The notes beneath the pieces are model-generated. The model made no database searches. It saw nothing but the letters and a program-made list of their open reading frames with translations, and had not been told where the DNA came from. The translations under genes and the position numbers were made by a program. Below are positions 1 through 8,030 of a stretch of DNA of 64,000 bases, one piece after another. The stretch comes from Pseudomonas sp. PDM16. GTDB taxonomy: Bacteria; Pseudomonadota; Gammaproteobacteria; Pseudomonadales; Pseudomonadaceae. The DNA is taken from contig NZ_JACVAM010000001.1 of the NCBI RefSeq assembly GCF_014851865.1, positions 1,116,001 through 1,180,000 on the forward strand, read 5' to 3'. The stretch's first letter is position 1. Each line of letters opens with the position of its first letter.

Positions 1-453
1 GAGGGCGCGCGCATCGACCACGGCACCATGTTCTACCACGCCGCCAAGGACGGTCTGGTCGACCCGGCGCGTTCAGTGCAGGTCGGCCTGCGCACCACCA
101 ACGATGACGTGATGGGCTTCCAGGTACTGGATGCGCGGCAGGTCAACCGCAGCACCCCGGAGCAGATCGCCGAGCTGATCCGCGCCCGCGTCGGCGATAA
201 CCCGGTGTACCTGACCTTCGATATCGACTGCCTCGACCCGGCCTTCGCTCCCGGCACCGGCACCCCGGTATGCGGTGGGCTGTCCAGCCACCAGGCCCTG
301 GAAATCCTCCGTGGCCTGCGTGGCATCAACCTGGTTGGCATGGACGTGGTCGAAGTGGCTCCGCCCTACGACAACTCGGAGATCACCGCCCTGGCTGGCG
401 CCACTCTGGCGATGGAGATGGTCTGCCTGTACGCCGCCCGGCATAAGCTCTGA
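1..453 (+). CDS. Ureohydrolase family enzyme (agmatinase / guanidinobutyrase), C-terminal part
   Basis: The reading frame is open from the first base, so this is the 3' part of a gene that starts outside the window. The visible 150 residues carry the ureohydrolase metal-binding motif [16 protein letters not shown] (about residues 76-91 of the visible part), whose aspartates hold the Mn pair in arginase/agmatinase enzymes that release urea from a guanidino compound. The C-terminal helix around [15 protein letters not shown] is also typical of agmatinases. Agmatinase, guanidinobutyrase and guanidinopropionase cannot be separated from this fragment, because the substrate-specifying N-terminal half is missing. 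It is convergent with the LysR gene that ends 6 bases downstream, so that regulator is not obviously its partner. Confidence 0.85.
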   Translation, partial: EGARIDHGTMFYHAAKDGLVDPARSVQVGLRTTNDDVMGFQVLDARQVNRSTPEQIAELIRARVGDNPVYLTFDIDCLDPAFAPGTGTPVCGGLSSHQALEILRGLRGINLVGMDVVEVAPPYDNSEITALAGATLAMEMVCLYAARHKL

Positions 454-459
454 GGCGGA

Positions 460-1377
460 TCAGGGGGAAGGCAGGGCCGGGATATCGCTATCGCGGTCCT
501 GCTCGCGGAGCAGCTGCAAGAGCTGCTCCGCCGCGGGCGAGAGGCTGTGTCCGGCTCGGCTAACGATGCCGTAGGCCGAGCTGGCCAGCGGCAGTTCGCT
601 CAGCTGCAAAAGCGCCAGGCGCCCGGCCTGCACGTCGTGGGCGATTACGTCCCAGGGCGCCATGCTCAGCACATCGCTGCTCGATACCAGTTCCTTGAGC
701 ACCATGAAGTTGTCGCACTGGATGCTCAGCGCCTGGCCCCCGCCCAGGTGTTGCAGTGCATCCGCCACCGTCTGCGGCAGCTGCGTGCCAGCCAGGGCAT
801 AGGCATGTAGCTCGCCGCTCTGCAGGGTGCGGGCGTGTTGGCGCAGGGGATGCTGCGGGCGGCAGAACAGCACGCCGGGGTGGCGACGCAGCGCCTCCAC
901 CCGCAGTTGCGGGTCGTCGTGCAGCTCGCGGATATCGGCGACGAACAGTTCCAGCTGGTCGTTGAGCAGGCGCGCGCGCAGCTGCTGCCAGTTGTCGATC
1001 TGCAGATCCACGCGAACCTGCGGATAACGCTGGGCGAACTGGCCGATGGCCTGCGGCACCAGGCGCGCGGCGGGGTAGGGGCCGGAACCCAGGCGCAGTT
1101 CGCCGCTGGCCAGGTTGCCCAGCTGGCTCACCGCATTGCTCAGTGCCTGGCTGCCGGCGAGTAGGCGCCGCGCGTGCTCCAGCACCAGTTGGCCATGGGC
1201 GGTGAGGCTGATGCCCCGGCTGTGCCGATCCACTAAGGTGCAGCCCAGGCCGCTTTCCAGCGCCTGGATGCTGCGGCTCAGCGCCGGCTGGCTGAGGTGC
1301 ACGGCCTCGGCGGCGCGGGCGAAGTGCCCGTGGTCGGCGAGGGCGACGAAATGGCGAAGCTGACGAAGATCATTCAT
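460..1377 (-). CDS. LysR-type transcriptional regulator
   Basis: A 305-residue protein, the standard LysR length. Residues 1-60 form the winged helix-turn-helix (LRQLRHFVALADHGHFARAA, then LSQPALSRSIQALE), followed by the linker helix and a periplasmic-binding-protein-like effector domain. It is divergent from the alkylsulfatase gene with a 96-bp shared promoter region. The same geometry is known for sdsB1/sdsA1 of P. aeruginosa, where the LysR protein activates the sulfatase gene in response to alkyl sulfates. By analogy it probably controls the alkylsulfatase and itself (inference). The effector ligand cannot be read from sequence. Confidence 0.88.
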   Translation of the reverse strand: MNDLRQLRHFVALADHGHFARAAEAVHLSQPALSRSIQALESGLGCTLVDRHSRGISLTAHGQLVLEHARRLLAGSQALSNAVSQLGNLASGELRLGSGPYPAARLVPQAIGQFAQRYPQVRVDLQIDNWQQLRARLLNDQLELFVADIRELHDDPQLRVEALRRHPGVLFCRPQHPLRQHARTLQSGELHAYALAGTQLPQTVADALQHLGGGQALSIQCDNFMVLKELVSSSDVLSMAPWDVIAHDVQAGRLALLQLSELPLASSAYGIVSRAGHSLSPAAEQLLQLLREQDRDSDIPALPSP

Positions 1378-1384
1378 GCGCTTT

Positions 1385-1413
1385 ATGCATCGTTTGCTGA
1401 AGTGGAATGCATT
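1385..1413. promoter_or_regulatory. Candidate LysR operator: two ATGCAT palindromes 22 bp apart
   Basis: The divergent promoter region holds the hexamer ATGCAT at 1385-1390 and again at 1407-1412, the second inside the 8-bp palindrome AATGCATT. The centre-to-centre distance is 22 bp, about two helical turns, as expected for a dimer or tetramer binding one DNA face. The first copy sits 8 bp upstream of the LysR start codon, which would suit autorepression. No binding data are visible; the assignment is inference. Confidence 0.3.
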
Positions 1414-1473
1414 GGAATTATTGAATGGGCTTTGTCAGTCTGCCAAGCGAGATAACAACAACGAGTCTGTCCC

Positions 1474-3261
1474 ATGTCGTCTTTCAGCCGCTTCAGTGGC
1501 CTGCTGCTGGCCGCCGCCCTGCCTTTCACCGTTCAGGCCGATCTGCCTGAAGAGCGGATCGAACCCTCGATCAACGCCGAACTGGCCGAGCACACCAAGC
1601 ACTTCAGCGAGAAGGTCTACCCGATCGCCGACAACGTCTGGTCGGCGGTGGGCTGGAACCTGGCCAACAGCGTGATGATCGAGGCGCCCGAGGGGCTGAT
1701 CATCGTCGACACCGGCGAGTCGGCCGAGCAGTCGCGCAAGGTGCTCGCCGAGTTCCGCAAGATCAGCGACAAGCCGATCAAGGCCATCGTCTACACCCAC
1801 TTCCACCCGGACCACATCAACGGCGTGAAGGGCTTCGTCAGCGAAGAGCAGGTGAGGAGCGGCGAGGTGCAGATCTACGCCCAGGAAACCCTGCTCGACA
1901 ACGTCGTCACCCAGGGTGCGCTGGTCGGGCCGATCCTTTCCATGCGCTCGGCTTACAGCTTCGGCGCGGCCCTGCCGGACAGCGACAAGCAGCAGATGAA
2001 CGCCGGCCTCGGCCCGCTGGCCCATGAGGGGCAATCGACCTTCATCGCGCCGACCATCACCTTCAGGGACAAGCTCGATACCACCATTGCCGGCCTGCCG
2101 GTGCAGTTCCTCCATGTGCCCAGCGAGGCGCCGGACGAGATCGTCCTCTACCTGCCGAACAACCGCGTGCTGATCAGTGCCGAAGTCACCCAGGGCCCGA
2201 CCCTGCCCAACGTACACACCCTGCGCGGCACCAAGTTCCGCGACCCGGTGGTGTGGGTGAAGAGCCTCGACGCCCTGCGTGCCTTCCAGGCCGACTACAT
2301 GGTGCCGCTGCATGGCCAGCCGGTGAGTGGCAAGGACAAGGTCGAGGAAGTGCTGCGCATGACCCGCGACGCCATCGCCTACATCCACGACCAGACCGTG
2401 CGCTGGATGAACAAGGGCCTGACCCCCGACGAGCTGGTCGAGAAGGTCAAGCTGCCGCCGCACCTGGCCGGCTACACACCCTACCTGCGCGAGTACTACG
2501 GTACGGTGAAGCACAGCGTGCGGCAGATCTACCAGGGTTACCTGGGCTGGTTCCAGGCCGACCCGGTGGACCTCGACCCGATCCCGCCGGTGGAAAAAGC
2601 CAAACGCCTGATCGAGCTGATGGGCGGCCGCGACAAGGTGCTGCTGGCCGCCGGCGACGCTTACCTCAAGGGCGACTACCAGTGGGCCGCCGAGCTGTCC
2701 GGCTACGCCATCCGCGTCGACCATGGCGACAAGCTGGCGCGTGACATCAAGGCCCGCAGCTTCCGCAAACTCGGCTACGCCAGCATGAACATCAACTGGC
2801 GCAACTGGTACCTGATGAGCGCCATGGAGCTGGAAGGCAAGTTCGACGACGGTGGTGCCGAGGAACTGGGCCGGCGCATCCGCGGTGCGTTCCTCTCCGC
2901 CGATATGCTGAAGAACCTGCCGGCGCGCATCTTCCTGCAGAACTGGGTGACCCGCATCGACCCGCAGAAGAGCGCCGACGTCGAGCTGACCCTGGGCTTC
3001 GCCTTCCCCGATATCGGCGAGGAGTGGGCCCTGGAAGTGCGCCGTGGCGTGGTCGAGCTGCACAAGGGCATTCCGGCCGGCACCGCGCTCAAGCTGACCC
3101 TGGACAAGACCTACCTGGACACCGTGATCAGCGGCGAGAACGGCCTGCTCAAGGGCGCCCTGCTGGGCGACGTGAAGGTCGATGGCAACCTGCTCGACAT
3201 CAAGACCTTCCTCGGTTGCTTCGACTTCGGGGATGCCCCCATCGCCCTGACCGTGCGCTGA
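1474..3261 (+). CDS. Secreted alkylsulfatase, metallo-beta-lactamase fold (SdsA1/BDS1-like)
   Basis: A 595-residue protein beginning with a Sec-type signal peptide (hydrophobic stretch about residues 8-22, AxA-like end near QAD). The metallo-beta-lactamase motif THFHPDH lies at residues 108-114 and would hold the two zinc ions. The protein continues with a dimerisation segment and a C-terminal SCP2-like lipid-binding domain (roughly residues 480-595), the domain order of class III alkylsulfatases such as SdsA1. These hydrolyse primary alkyl sulfates such as SDS to alcohol and sulfate in the periplasm or outside the cell. It is somewhat shorter than SdsA1 as I remember it (about 658 residues). 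The start was chosen because it gives the signal peptide; the ribosome binding site is weak. It is divergent from a LysR gene and followed by a second sulfatase of an unrelated fold. Confidence 0.88.
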   Translation: MSSFSRFSGLLLAAALPFTVQADLPEERIEPSINAELAEHTKHFSEKVYPIADNVWSAVGWNLANSVMIEAPEGLIIVDTGESAEQSRKVLAEFRKISDKPIKAIVYTHFHPDHINGVKGFVSEEQVRSGEVQIYAQETLLDNVVTQGALVGPILSMRSAYSFGAALPDSDKQQMNAGLGPLAHEGQSTFIAPTITFRDKLDTTIAGLPVQFLHVPSEAPDEIVLYLPNNRVLISAEVTQGPTLPNVHTLRGTKFRDPVVWVKSLDALRAFQADYMVPLHGQPVSGKDKVEEVLRMTRDAIAYIHDQTVRWMNKGLTPDELVEKVKLPPHLAGYTPYLREYYGTVKHSVRQIYQGYLGWFQADPVDLDPIPPVEKAKRLIELMGGRDKVLLAAGDAYLKGDYQWAAELSGYAIRVDHGDKLARDIKARSFRKLGYASMNINWRNWYLMSAMELEGKFDDGGAEELGRRIRGAFLSADMLKNLPARIFLQNWVTRIDPQKSADVELTLGFAFPDIGEEWALEVRRGVVELHKGIPAGTALKLTLDKTYLDTVISGENGLLKGALLGDVKVDGNLLDIKTFLGCFDFGDAPIALTVR

Positions 3262-3282
3262 GCACCGGTCATCCGCCATGTG

Positions 3283-3306
3283 CAGCTGCCGGCTCGCCGG
3301 CAGCTG
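3283..3306 (+). other. Perfect 10-bp hairpin between the two sulfatase genes
   Basis: CAGCTGCCGG (3283-3292) and CCGGCAGCTG (3297-3306) form a perfect stem with a CTCG tetraloop. No T-run follows, so it is not a standard intrinsic terminator. It could stabilise the upstream transcript or reduce read-through into the second sulfatase. Confidence 0.45.
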
Positions 3307-3337
3307 TCGACCATCCCTCGTCTGGAGGAATAGCGTC

Positions 3338-5053
3338 ATGCAGCGTCGCGAACTGTTGAAGAAGGCGGCCGCGTTGTCCGCCGCAGGCCTGGCGGCTCCG
3401 GTGCTCGGGCAGCAAGCCGCCCCGGCGCTGGTACGGCCCGCCGGGCGCAAACCGAACATCCTGCTGATCGTCACCGATCAGCAGCGCGCCCACCACGACC
3501 TGCCCAGCGCCGTGCCGCTGCCCGGCCACGAGCGCCTGCTGCAGCGCGCAGCGAGCCTGGGCAACTTCCACGTCAACACCACGCCCTGTTCGCCGTCGCG
3601 CTCGGTGCTGTTCACCGGCCAGCACACACAGAAGACCCTGATCACTGCCAACGTCGGCCTGCCGCCGTTCCGCGAGCTGTCGCCGCAGATTCCCACCCTC
3701 GGCCACATGTTGCGTGAGCAGGGCTACCTGACCGCCTACAAGGGCAAGTGGCACCTGTCGCACATCGAGCAGTCGAGCAACCTGACCTACGGCGTGGTGC
3801 AACCGAGCACCGATGCGTTGCTGCCGTACGGCTTCGCCGACTACAACCTGAATGGTGACCCGCATGGCTCGCTGATGACCGGCTTCATCTACGACAAGGT
3901 AACCGCCAGCGACTCGGTGGCCTGGCTGCAGCAACACCGCAGTGACGAGCAGCCGTGGTTCCTCGCGGTCAACTTCGTCAACCCGCACGACATCATGTTC
4001 TATAGCTCGGGGATCAAGCAGGAGCAGAGCCGCCTGCGGCGCAACTTCCTCGGCCCGATCTCGCCGGGGCCGAGCACCGGGCTGTATGAGAAACACTGGG
4101 ACCTGCCTCTGCCGAAGAGCTTCTACGCCGAGGACCTGAGCCGCAAACCCTGGGCCCAGCGCGCTGACGTGGAGCTGTGCAACAACGTCTACGGCCGCCT
4201 CGATCCCAAGGACGAGCAGGCCTGGCAGGGGCTGCAGAGCTACTACCTGAACTGCGTGCGCGACGTCGACCAGTCCATCGAGCAGGTGCTGCAGGCGCTG
4301 GAGAGCAGCGGCCTGGCTGACGACACCATCGTCATCCTCACCGCCGACCACGGCGAGATGGCTGGCGCCCACCAGCTACGGCAGAAGGGCCCGCACATGT
4401 ACAAGGAGAACACCCGGGTCAATTTCATCGTCCGTCACCCGGACATCCAGCAGGGCTTCACCAGTGAAGCGCTGGGCTCCACCGTCGACATAGTGCCAAC
4501 CGTGCTGGAACTGGCAGGGCTGGATGCAGTGGGGCAGGCCGAGCGCTATCCGCAGCTGGCGGGCGTCAGCCTGGCCGAGAGCATCGGCGGGGCGAGCAAG
4601 CGCTCCGTACGCGACGAGCGCGGCCACCTGTACGACTACGGCGTGGTCATGTACCTGGACCCGGAATTCACCGAGGCGGTGATGCGCGACCATGACCAGG
4701 TCACGCCCTGGGCGATCATCCAGGAGTCGCTGGCGCAGATGCAGCTCGGTCCGTCGATGAAGAACCGCGCGCTGTTCCGCGGTATCCACGATGGCCGCTA
4801 CAAGTTCGCTCGTTACTTCGCCGCCAACGACCACCACATCCCGGCCAGTTTCGAAGACCTGCTGGCACGCAACGATCTGGAGCTGTACGACGCCGAGAAC
4901 GATCCGGACGAGCTACACAACCTGGCCGCCGACCCACAGGCACAGCGCGCCCTGATCGAGCGACTGAACGGCCGGCTCACCGAACTGCTGGCCCTGGAAG
5001 TCGGCGTCGACGACGGCCGCGAACACCCGGGCCCGAGCTTTCTCTACAGCTGA
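3338..5053 (+). CDS. Formylglycine-dependent sulfatase (arylsulfatase/choline-sulfatase superfamily)
   Basis: A 571-residue enzyme of the alkaline-phosphatase-like sulfatase superfamily. The signature CSPSR is at residues 84-88; the Cys is the residue converted to formylglycine in this family. Metal-site motifs TDQQ (about 46-49) and TADHGEMAGAH are present. The N-terminus QRRELLKKAAALSAAGLAAP looks like a twin-arginine signal, implying export to the periplasm. ATG 3338 was chosen over upstream in-frame codons because TGGAGGAA lies 8 bp before it and the Tat signal then starts at residue 1. It probably follows the alkylsulfatase in one transcript. The substrate is unknown; no formylglycine-generating enzyme gene is visible in the window. 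Confidence 0.85.
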   Translation: MQRRELLKKAAALSAAGLAAPVLGQQAAPALVRPAGRKPNILLIVTDQQRAHHDLPSAVPLPGHERLLQRAASLGNFHVNTTPCSPSRSVLFTGQHTQKTLITANVGLPPFRELSPQIPTLGHMLREQGYLTAYKGKWHLSHIEQSSNLTYGVVQPSTDALLPYGFADYNLNGDPHGSLMTGFIYDKVTASDSVAWLQQHRSDEQPWFLAVNFVNPHDIMFYSSGIKQEQSRLRRNFLGPISPGPSTGLYEKHWDLPLPKSFYAEDLSRKPWAQRADVELCNNVYGRLDPKDEQAWQGLQSYYLNCVRDVDQSIEQVLQALESSGLADDTIVILTADHGEMAGAHQLRQKGPHMYKENTRVNFIVRHPDIQQGFTSEALGSTVDIVPTVLELAGLDAVGQAERYPQLAGVSLAESIGGASKRSVRDERGHLYDYGVVMYLDPEFTEAVMRDHDQVTPWAIIQESLAQMQLGPSMKNRALFRGIHDGRYKFARYFAANDHHIPASFEDLLARNDLELYDAENDPDELHNLAADPQAQRALIERLNGRLTELLALEVGVDDGREHPGPSFLYS

Positions 5054-5065
5054 TAGGAGCTACTC

Positions 5066-5299
5066 ATGCTGAAAATCGCCAAGGGCGCACTGGCCGTGTT
5101 CTGGCTGCTGGCGCTGGTCAACCTGCTACACCCCTTCGCTGGGCCCTACATGACCTGGGTCGCCGCACTGATGCTGCTGGTGCATGTGCTGGAGATTGCC
5201 CTGCTGCACCGCCGCCTGCAGCGCCAGGCCCAGCCCTGGCAGGATCGTTTGCAGGTGCTGCTGTTCGGCGTGCTGCATGTGCGTGGCATGAGTACCTGA
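5066..5299 (+). CDS. DUF1145-family small membrane protein
   Basis: A 77-residue protein with two hydrophobic segments (about 5-24 and 29-47) and a basic, Gln/Arg-rich loop at 50-60. The pattern FWLLALVNLLHPFAGP followed by a second helix matches the DUF1145 (YhhL-like) family of small inner-membrane proteins, whose function is unknown. It begins 12 bp after the sulfatase stop, with AGGAG just ahead, so it is probably cotranscribed with it. Confidence 0.7.
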   Translation: MLKIAKGALAVFWLLALVNLLHPFAGPYMTWVAALMLLVHVLEIALLHRRLQRQAQPWQDRLQVLLFGVLHVRGMST

Positions 5300-5381
5300 A
5301 ATTCAGGCTGAACCGCGCTTCGCTTCAACGGGTCTGTGCTAGTACGGCGATTTTGCCACCATGGACCCCAAGGAGTACCGC

Positions 5382-5540
5382 ATGGACCTCATCCGCATTC
5401 TCATCGCCATCCTGCTGCCGCCGCTGGGTGTATTCCTCCAGGTTGGCTTCGGCGGGGCGTTCTGGCTGAACATCCTGCTCACCCTGCTGGGCTATATTCC
5501 AGGCATCGTGCACGCTGTCTACATCATCGCCAAGAAGTAG
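5382..5540 (+). CDS. YqaE/Pmp3-family membrane protein
   Basis: A 52-residue protein with two transmembrane helices separated by a short turn; the sequence LLPPLGVFLQVGFGGAFWLN is the hallmark of the YqaE/Pmp3 (UPF0057) family. Members sit in the cytoplasmic membrane and are linked to membrane-potential homeostasis and salt or cold stress. The start is ATG 5382, preceded by AAGGAG at 5371-5376. It stands 82 bp after the DUF1145 gene and may have its own promoter. Confidence 0.85.
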   Translation: MDLIRILIAILLPPLGVFLQVGFGGAFWLNILLTLLGYIPGIVHAVYIIAKK

Positions 5541-5607
5541 CCCAGCGACGAGGTGAGCCCAGGAGCGATCCTGGCTCATCCGGCGGCTACCTGTCTGGGG
5601 CCTGGCT

Positions 5608-6585
5608 TCAGCGTAAGGCCATATAGATGTTGAAGGCGCTGATCAGTGTGATCAGGCATCCGACGATGGTCATGAGGGTGCGGGCTGGCAATTTCTTGCA
5701 CAGGAAGGCCGCTAGCGGTGCGGCGAACAGGCCGCCAAAGACCAGGCCGGCGACCATCAGCCAGGTATTCAGCTCTCCGGCCAGTAGGATGAAGGAGGCC
5801 GCGCTCGAAAGAGTGAGGAAGAACTCGGCGAAGTTGACCGAGCCGATGGTGGTGCGCGGGTCGCTGCCAGAGCCGAGCAGGCTGCTGGTAACTACCGGGC
5901 CCCAGCCGCCACCGCCAGCTGCATCGACGAAGCCACCGAACAGGGCCAGCTTGGCCACATGTTTCGGCTCCTTGCGCTGAGCCACGTGTTTGTAGGCCTT
6001 GCGCAGAATGTACAGCCCCATCAGCAGCAGATAGGCGGAGATGAAGGGCTTCATCACTTCGCCGTCGAACTGGGTGATCAGCACCGCACCGAGGACGGCG
6101 CCGATGATGCCCGGCAGCAGCAGGCGCAGGAACAGCGACTTGTTGACGTTGCCTAGCTTGGCATGGGAGATGCCGGACAGGCCGGTAGTGAATACCTCGG
6201 CAATGTGCACGCTGGCGCTGGCGGCGGCTGGGGAGGCACCGGCGCTCAGCAGGAAGGTCGTCGCCGTGATGCCGTACGCCATGCCCAGTGCGCCATCGAC
6301 GACCTGGGCCAGGAAACCTACTGCTACCGCGCTCCAGAACGTCGGGCTACTCAGGGCGCTCTCGATGATCTCCAGGCCACTGTGGCCACCGTTGTCACCG
6401 AAGAACAGGCGCCACGCGAGGAAGCTCAGCAGGCTTATCAGGATCAGAACCGCCGCCCACATGGCGGCTCGCAGCACTGGGTGGTTGTCCGGATGGGAAA
6501 CATAGTCCTCCACCGGGGGCAAGCCGAGTGCTTCATGTTCGGTATTGAGCGGGCTCTGGCTGAGGTCTAGATCGCGGATTTTCAT
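5608..6585 (-). CDS. TauE/SafE-family sulfite/anion exporter
   Basis: A 325-residue polytopic membrane protein with about eight helices after an 45-residue hydrophilic N-terminus. The conserved glycine-rich first repeat (VGFLAQVVDGALGMAYGITA) and second repeat (LFGGFVDAAGGGGWGPVVTS) identify the TauE/SafE family, which moves sulfite, sulfoacetate and related organosulfur anions across the inner membrane. The two similar halves reflect the internal duplication of the family. The nearby sulfatases suggest a role in disposing of sulfur oxyanions, but the gene is on the opposite strand and not in their operon. It may correspond to the PA5024-type gene next to selO in P. aeruginosa (from memory). 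Confidence 0.85.
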   Translation of the reverse strand: MKIRDLDLSQSPLNTEHEALGLPPVEDYVSHPDNHPVLRAAMWAAVLILISLLSFLAWRLFFGDNGGHSGLEIIESALSSPTFWSAVAVGFLAQVVDGALGMAYGITATTFLLSAGASPAAASASVHIAEVFTTGLSGISHAKLGNVNKSLFLRLLLPGIIGAVLGAVLITQFDGEVMKPFISAYLLLMGLYILRKAYKHVAQRKEPKHVAKLALFGGFVDAAGGGGWGPVVTSSLLGSGSDPRTTIGSVNFAEFFLTLSSAASFILLAGELNTWLMVAGLVFGGLFAAPLAAFLCKKLPARTLMTIVGCLITLISAFNIYMALR

Positions 6586-6767
6586 GCACAGCTGCCTGAC
6601 AGTGGGTGGTAGAACAGGCTGGAATAAGCAGGCTGCGAAGATAATGACGTTCGCTTATAGAGTCTAAGAATGTTTGTGTAGGTTTATATTCTTTTTAGTT
6701 TTGTGACTCTGTTGCTTCGCTTCCCCGCCCTGACCTAGGCTTGGCCACCTTTCTGTGGGAATGCTCC

Positions 6768-8030
6768 ATGAATTCCGCTGACCGTCCTGGCAATGCCACC
6801 CTGATACTACTGGCGTCGCTTTACTGCGCACAGGGTCTGCCGTCCGGCCTGGTGGCGCATTCGCTGCCGGTGCTTCTGCGGCAGAACGGGGTAGACCTTG
6901 GGTTGATCGGCCTGCTCAAGCTGCTGGCACTGCCCTGGCTATTGAAAGTGTTATGGGCGCCGTGGATCGACCGCATCGGTTCCCGTCGCCTCGGGCATCA
7001 TCGGGGCTGGATATTACCGTTGCAGGGTACGGTAGTCCTCTGCCTGCTCGGTCTGGCGTTGATCGCTCCGCAAGCGCTGTTTGGAACGGCCTTCTGGGGG
7101 CTGCTGGCAACCCTGCTGATCATCAACCTGGCGGCGTCCACCCAGGATGTCGCCACCGATGGTCTGGCCGTACGCTTGCTGCCGGAGCGCTGGCGGGGGC
7201 TGGGTAACAGCCTGCAGGTGGGAGGCTACAAGGTGGGCATGCTGGCCAGTGGCAGTGGGTTGCTGCTGGTGATCGGATCGCTGGGCTGGAACCTTTCCAT
7301 CGGATTGCTGGCTGTCGCCTTGCTGCTGCTGACCCTGCCGATCTGGCTGTTTCCTGAAACACGCCTGTTGCCGCAACACATCGAGCAGGCTGAGCCTGCC
7401 GGTCCTGGCCTGCTGTGGCGTCACTACAAGGGGTTGTTAGCCCAGCCGGGCATGTTTGCCTGGCTGGCGGTAGTGCTGACATTCAAGCTCGGAGACGCTC
7501 TGGGCTCGCCCATGATCAAGCCGATGCTGGTTGATCAGGGCTGGGAGACAGCCGCCCTTGGCCAGCTGACACTGATCAGTAGCATCGCGGGCATCGGTGG
7601 CGCGCTGCTTGGTGGCTTGCTCTACGCCCGCTTTGGCGCGCTCCGCTCATTGCTGGCCTTCGGTACGCTACAGGCGCTGGGCATCGCAGCTATGGCGCTG
7701 CTAGTGGGAAGGGGTGGCGAAACCGTGGTGGTCTATGCGGTTTCGCTGTTTGAACAGGTCGCCGACGGAATGTCCACCGTAGCCCTGTTCGCCGTGATGA
7801 TGCGCATGTGCCGACCGGAGCATGAGGGTGCCGACTTCACTCTGCAGGCGAGCGCGCAGATTCTCCTCGCGGGGATCATCGGAGCCTGCAGTGGCGTGCT
7901 GGCCAAGGCGGTCGGCTACGAAGCACTGTTCGCCGGGGCTGGCGCGCTCGCTGTCGTTGGATTGATCGTTACTGCCTGGTGCTTCACGAGCGGAGGAAGC
8001 GAGCCGCGGTACCGTCAGAATCCCAGATAG
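6768..8030 (+). CDS. MFS transporter, AmpG/PAT-like
   Basis: A 420-residue protein with about 12 transmembrane segments. The N-terminal motif ALPWLLKVLWAPWIDRIG, with a basic loop GSRRLGHHRGW, matches the PAT/AmpG branch of the major facilitator superfamily, which includes the muropeptide permease AmpG and acetyl-CoA transporters. ATG 6768 was preferred to TTG 6741 because GTGGGA lies just upstream. The substrate cannot be deduced. Its last 16 bases overlap the 3' end of the convergent membrane-protein gene. Confidence 0.78.
   Translation: MNSADRPGNATLILLASLYCAQGLPSGLVAHSLPVLLRQNGVDLGLIGLLKLLALPWLLKVLWAPWIDRIGSRRLGHHRGWILPLQGTVVLCLLGLALIAPQALFGTAFWGLLATLLIINLAASTQDVATDGLAVRLLPERWRGLGNSLQVGGYKVGMLASGSGLLLVIGSLGWNLSIGLLAVALLLLTLPIWLFPETRLLPQHIEQAEPAGPGLLWRHYKGLLAQPGMFAWLAVVLTFKLGDALGSPMIKPMLVDQGWETAALGQLTLISSIAGIGGALLGGLLYARFGALRSLLAFGTLQALGIAAMALLVGRGGETVVVYAVSLFEQVADGMSTVALFAVMMRMCRPEHEGADFTLQASAQILLAGIIGACSGVLAKAVGYEALFAGAGALAVVGLIVTAWCFTSGGSEPRYRQNPR

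Noticed and set aside
1435..3474. 679-residue open frame antisense to the alkylsulfatase
   Set aside because: High GC content keeps the opposite frame open. The translation is rich in Val/Gln/His/Asp, without domain motifs or a ribosome binding site, and the sense frame has an intact catalytic motif.
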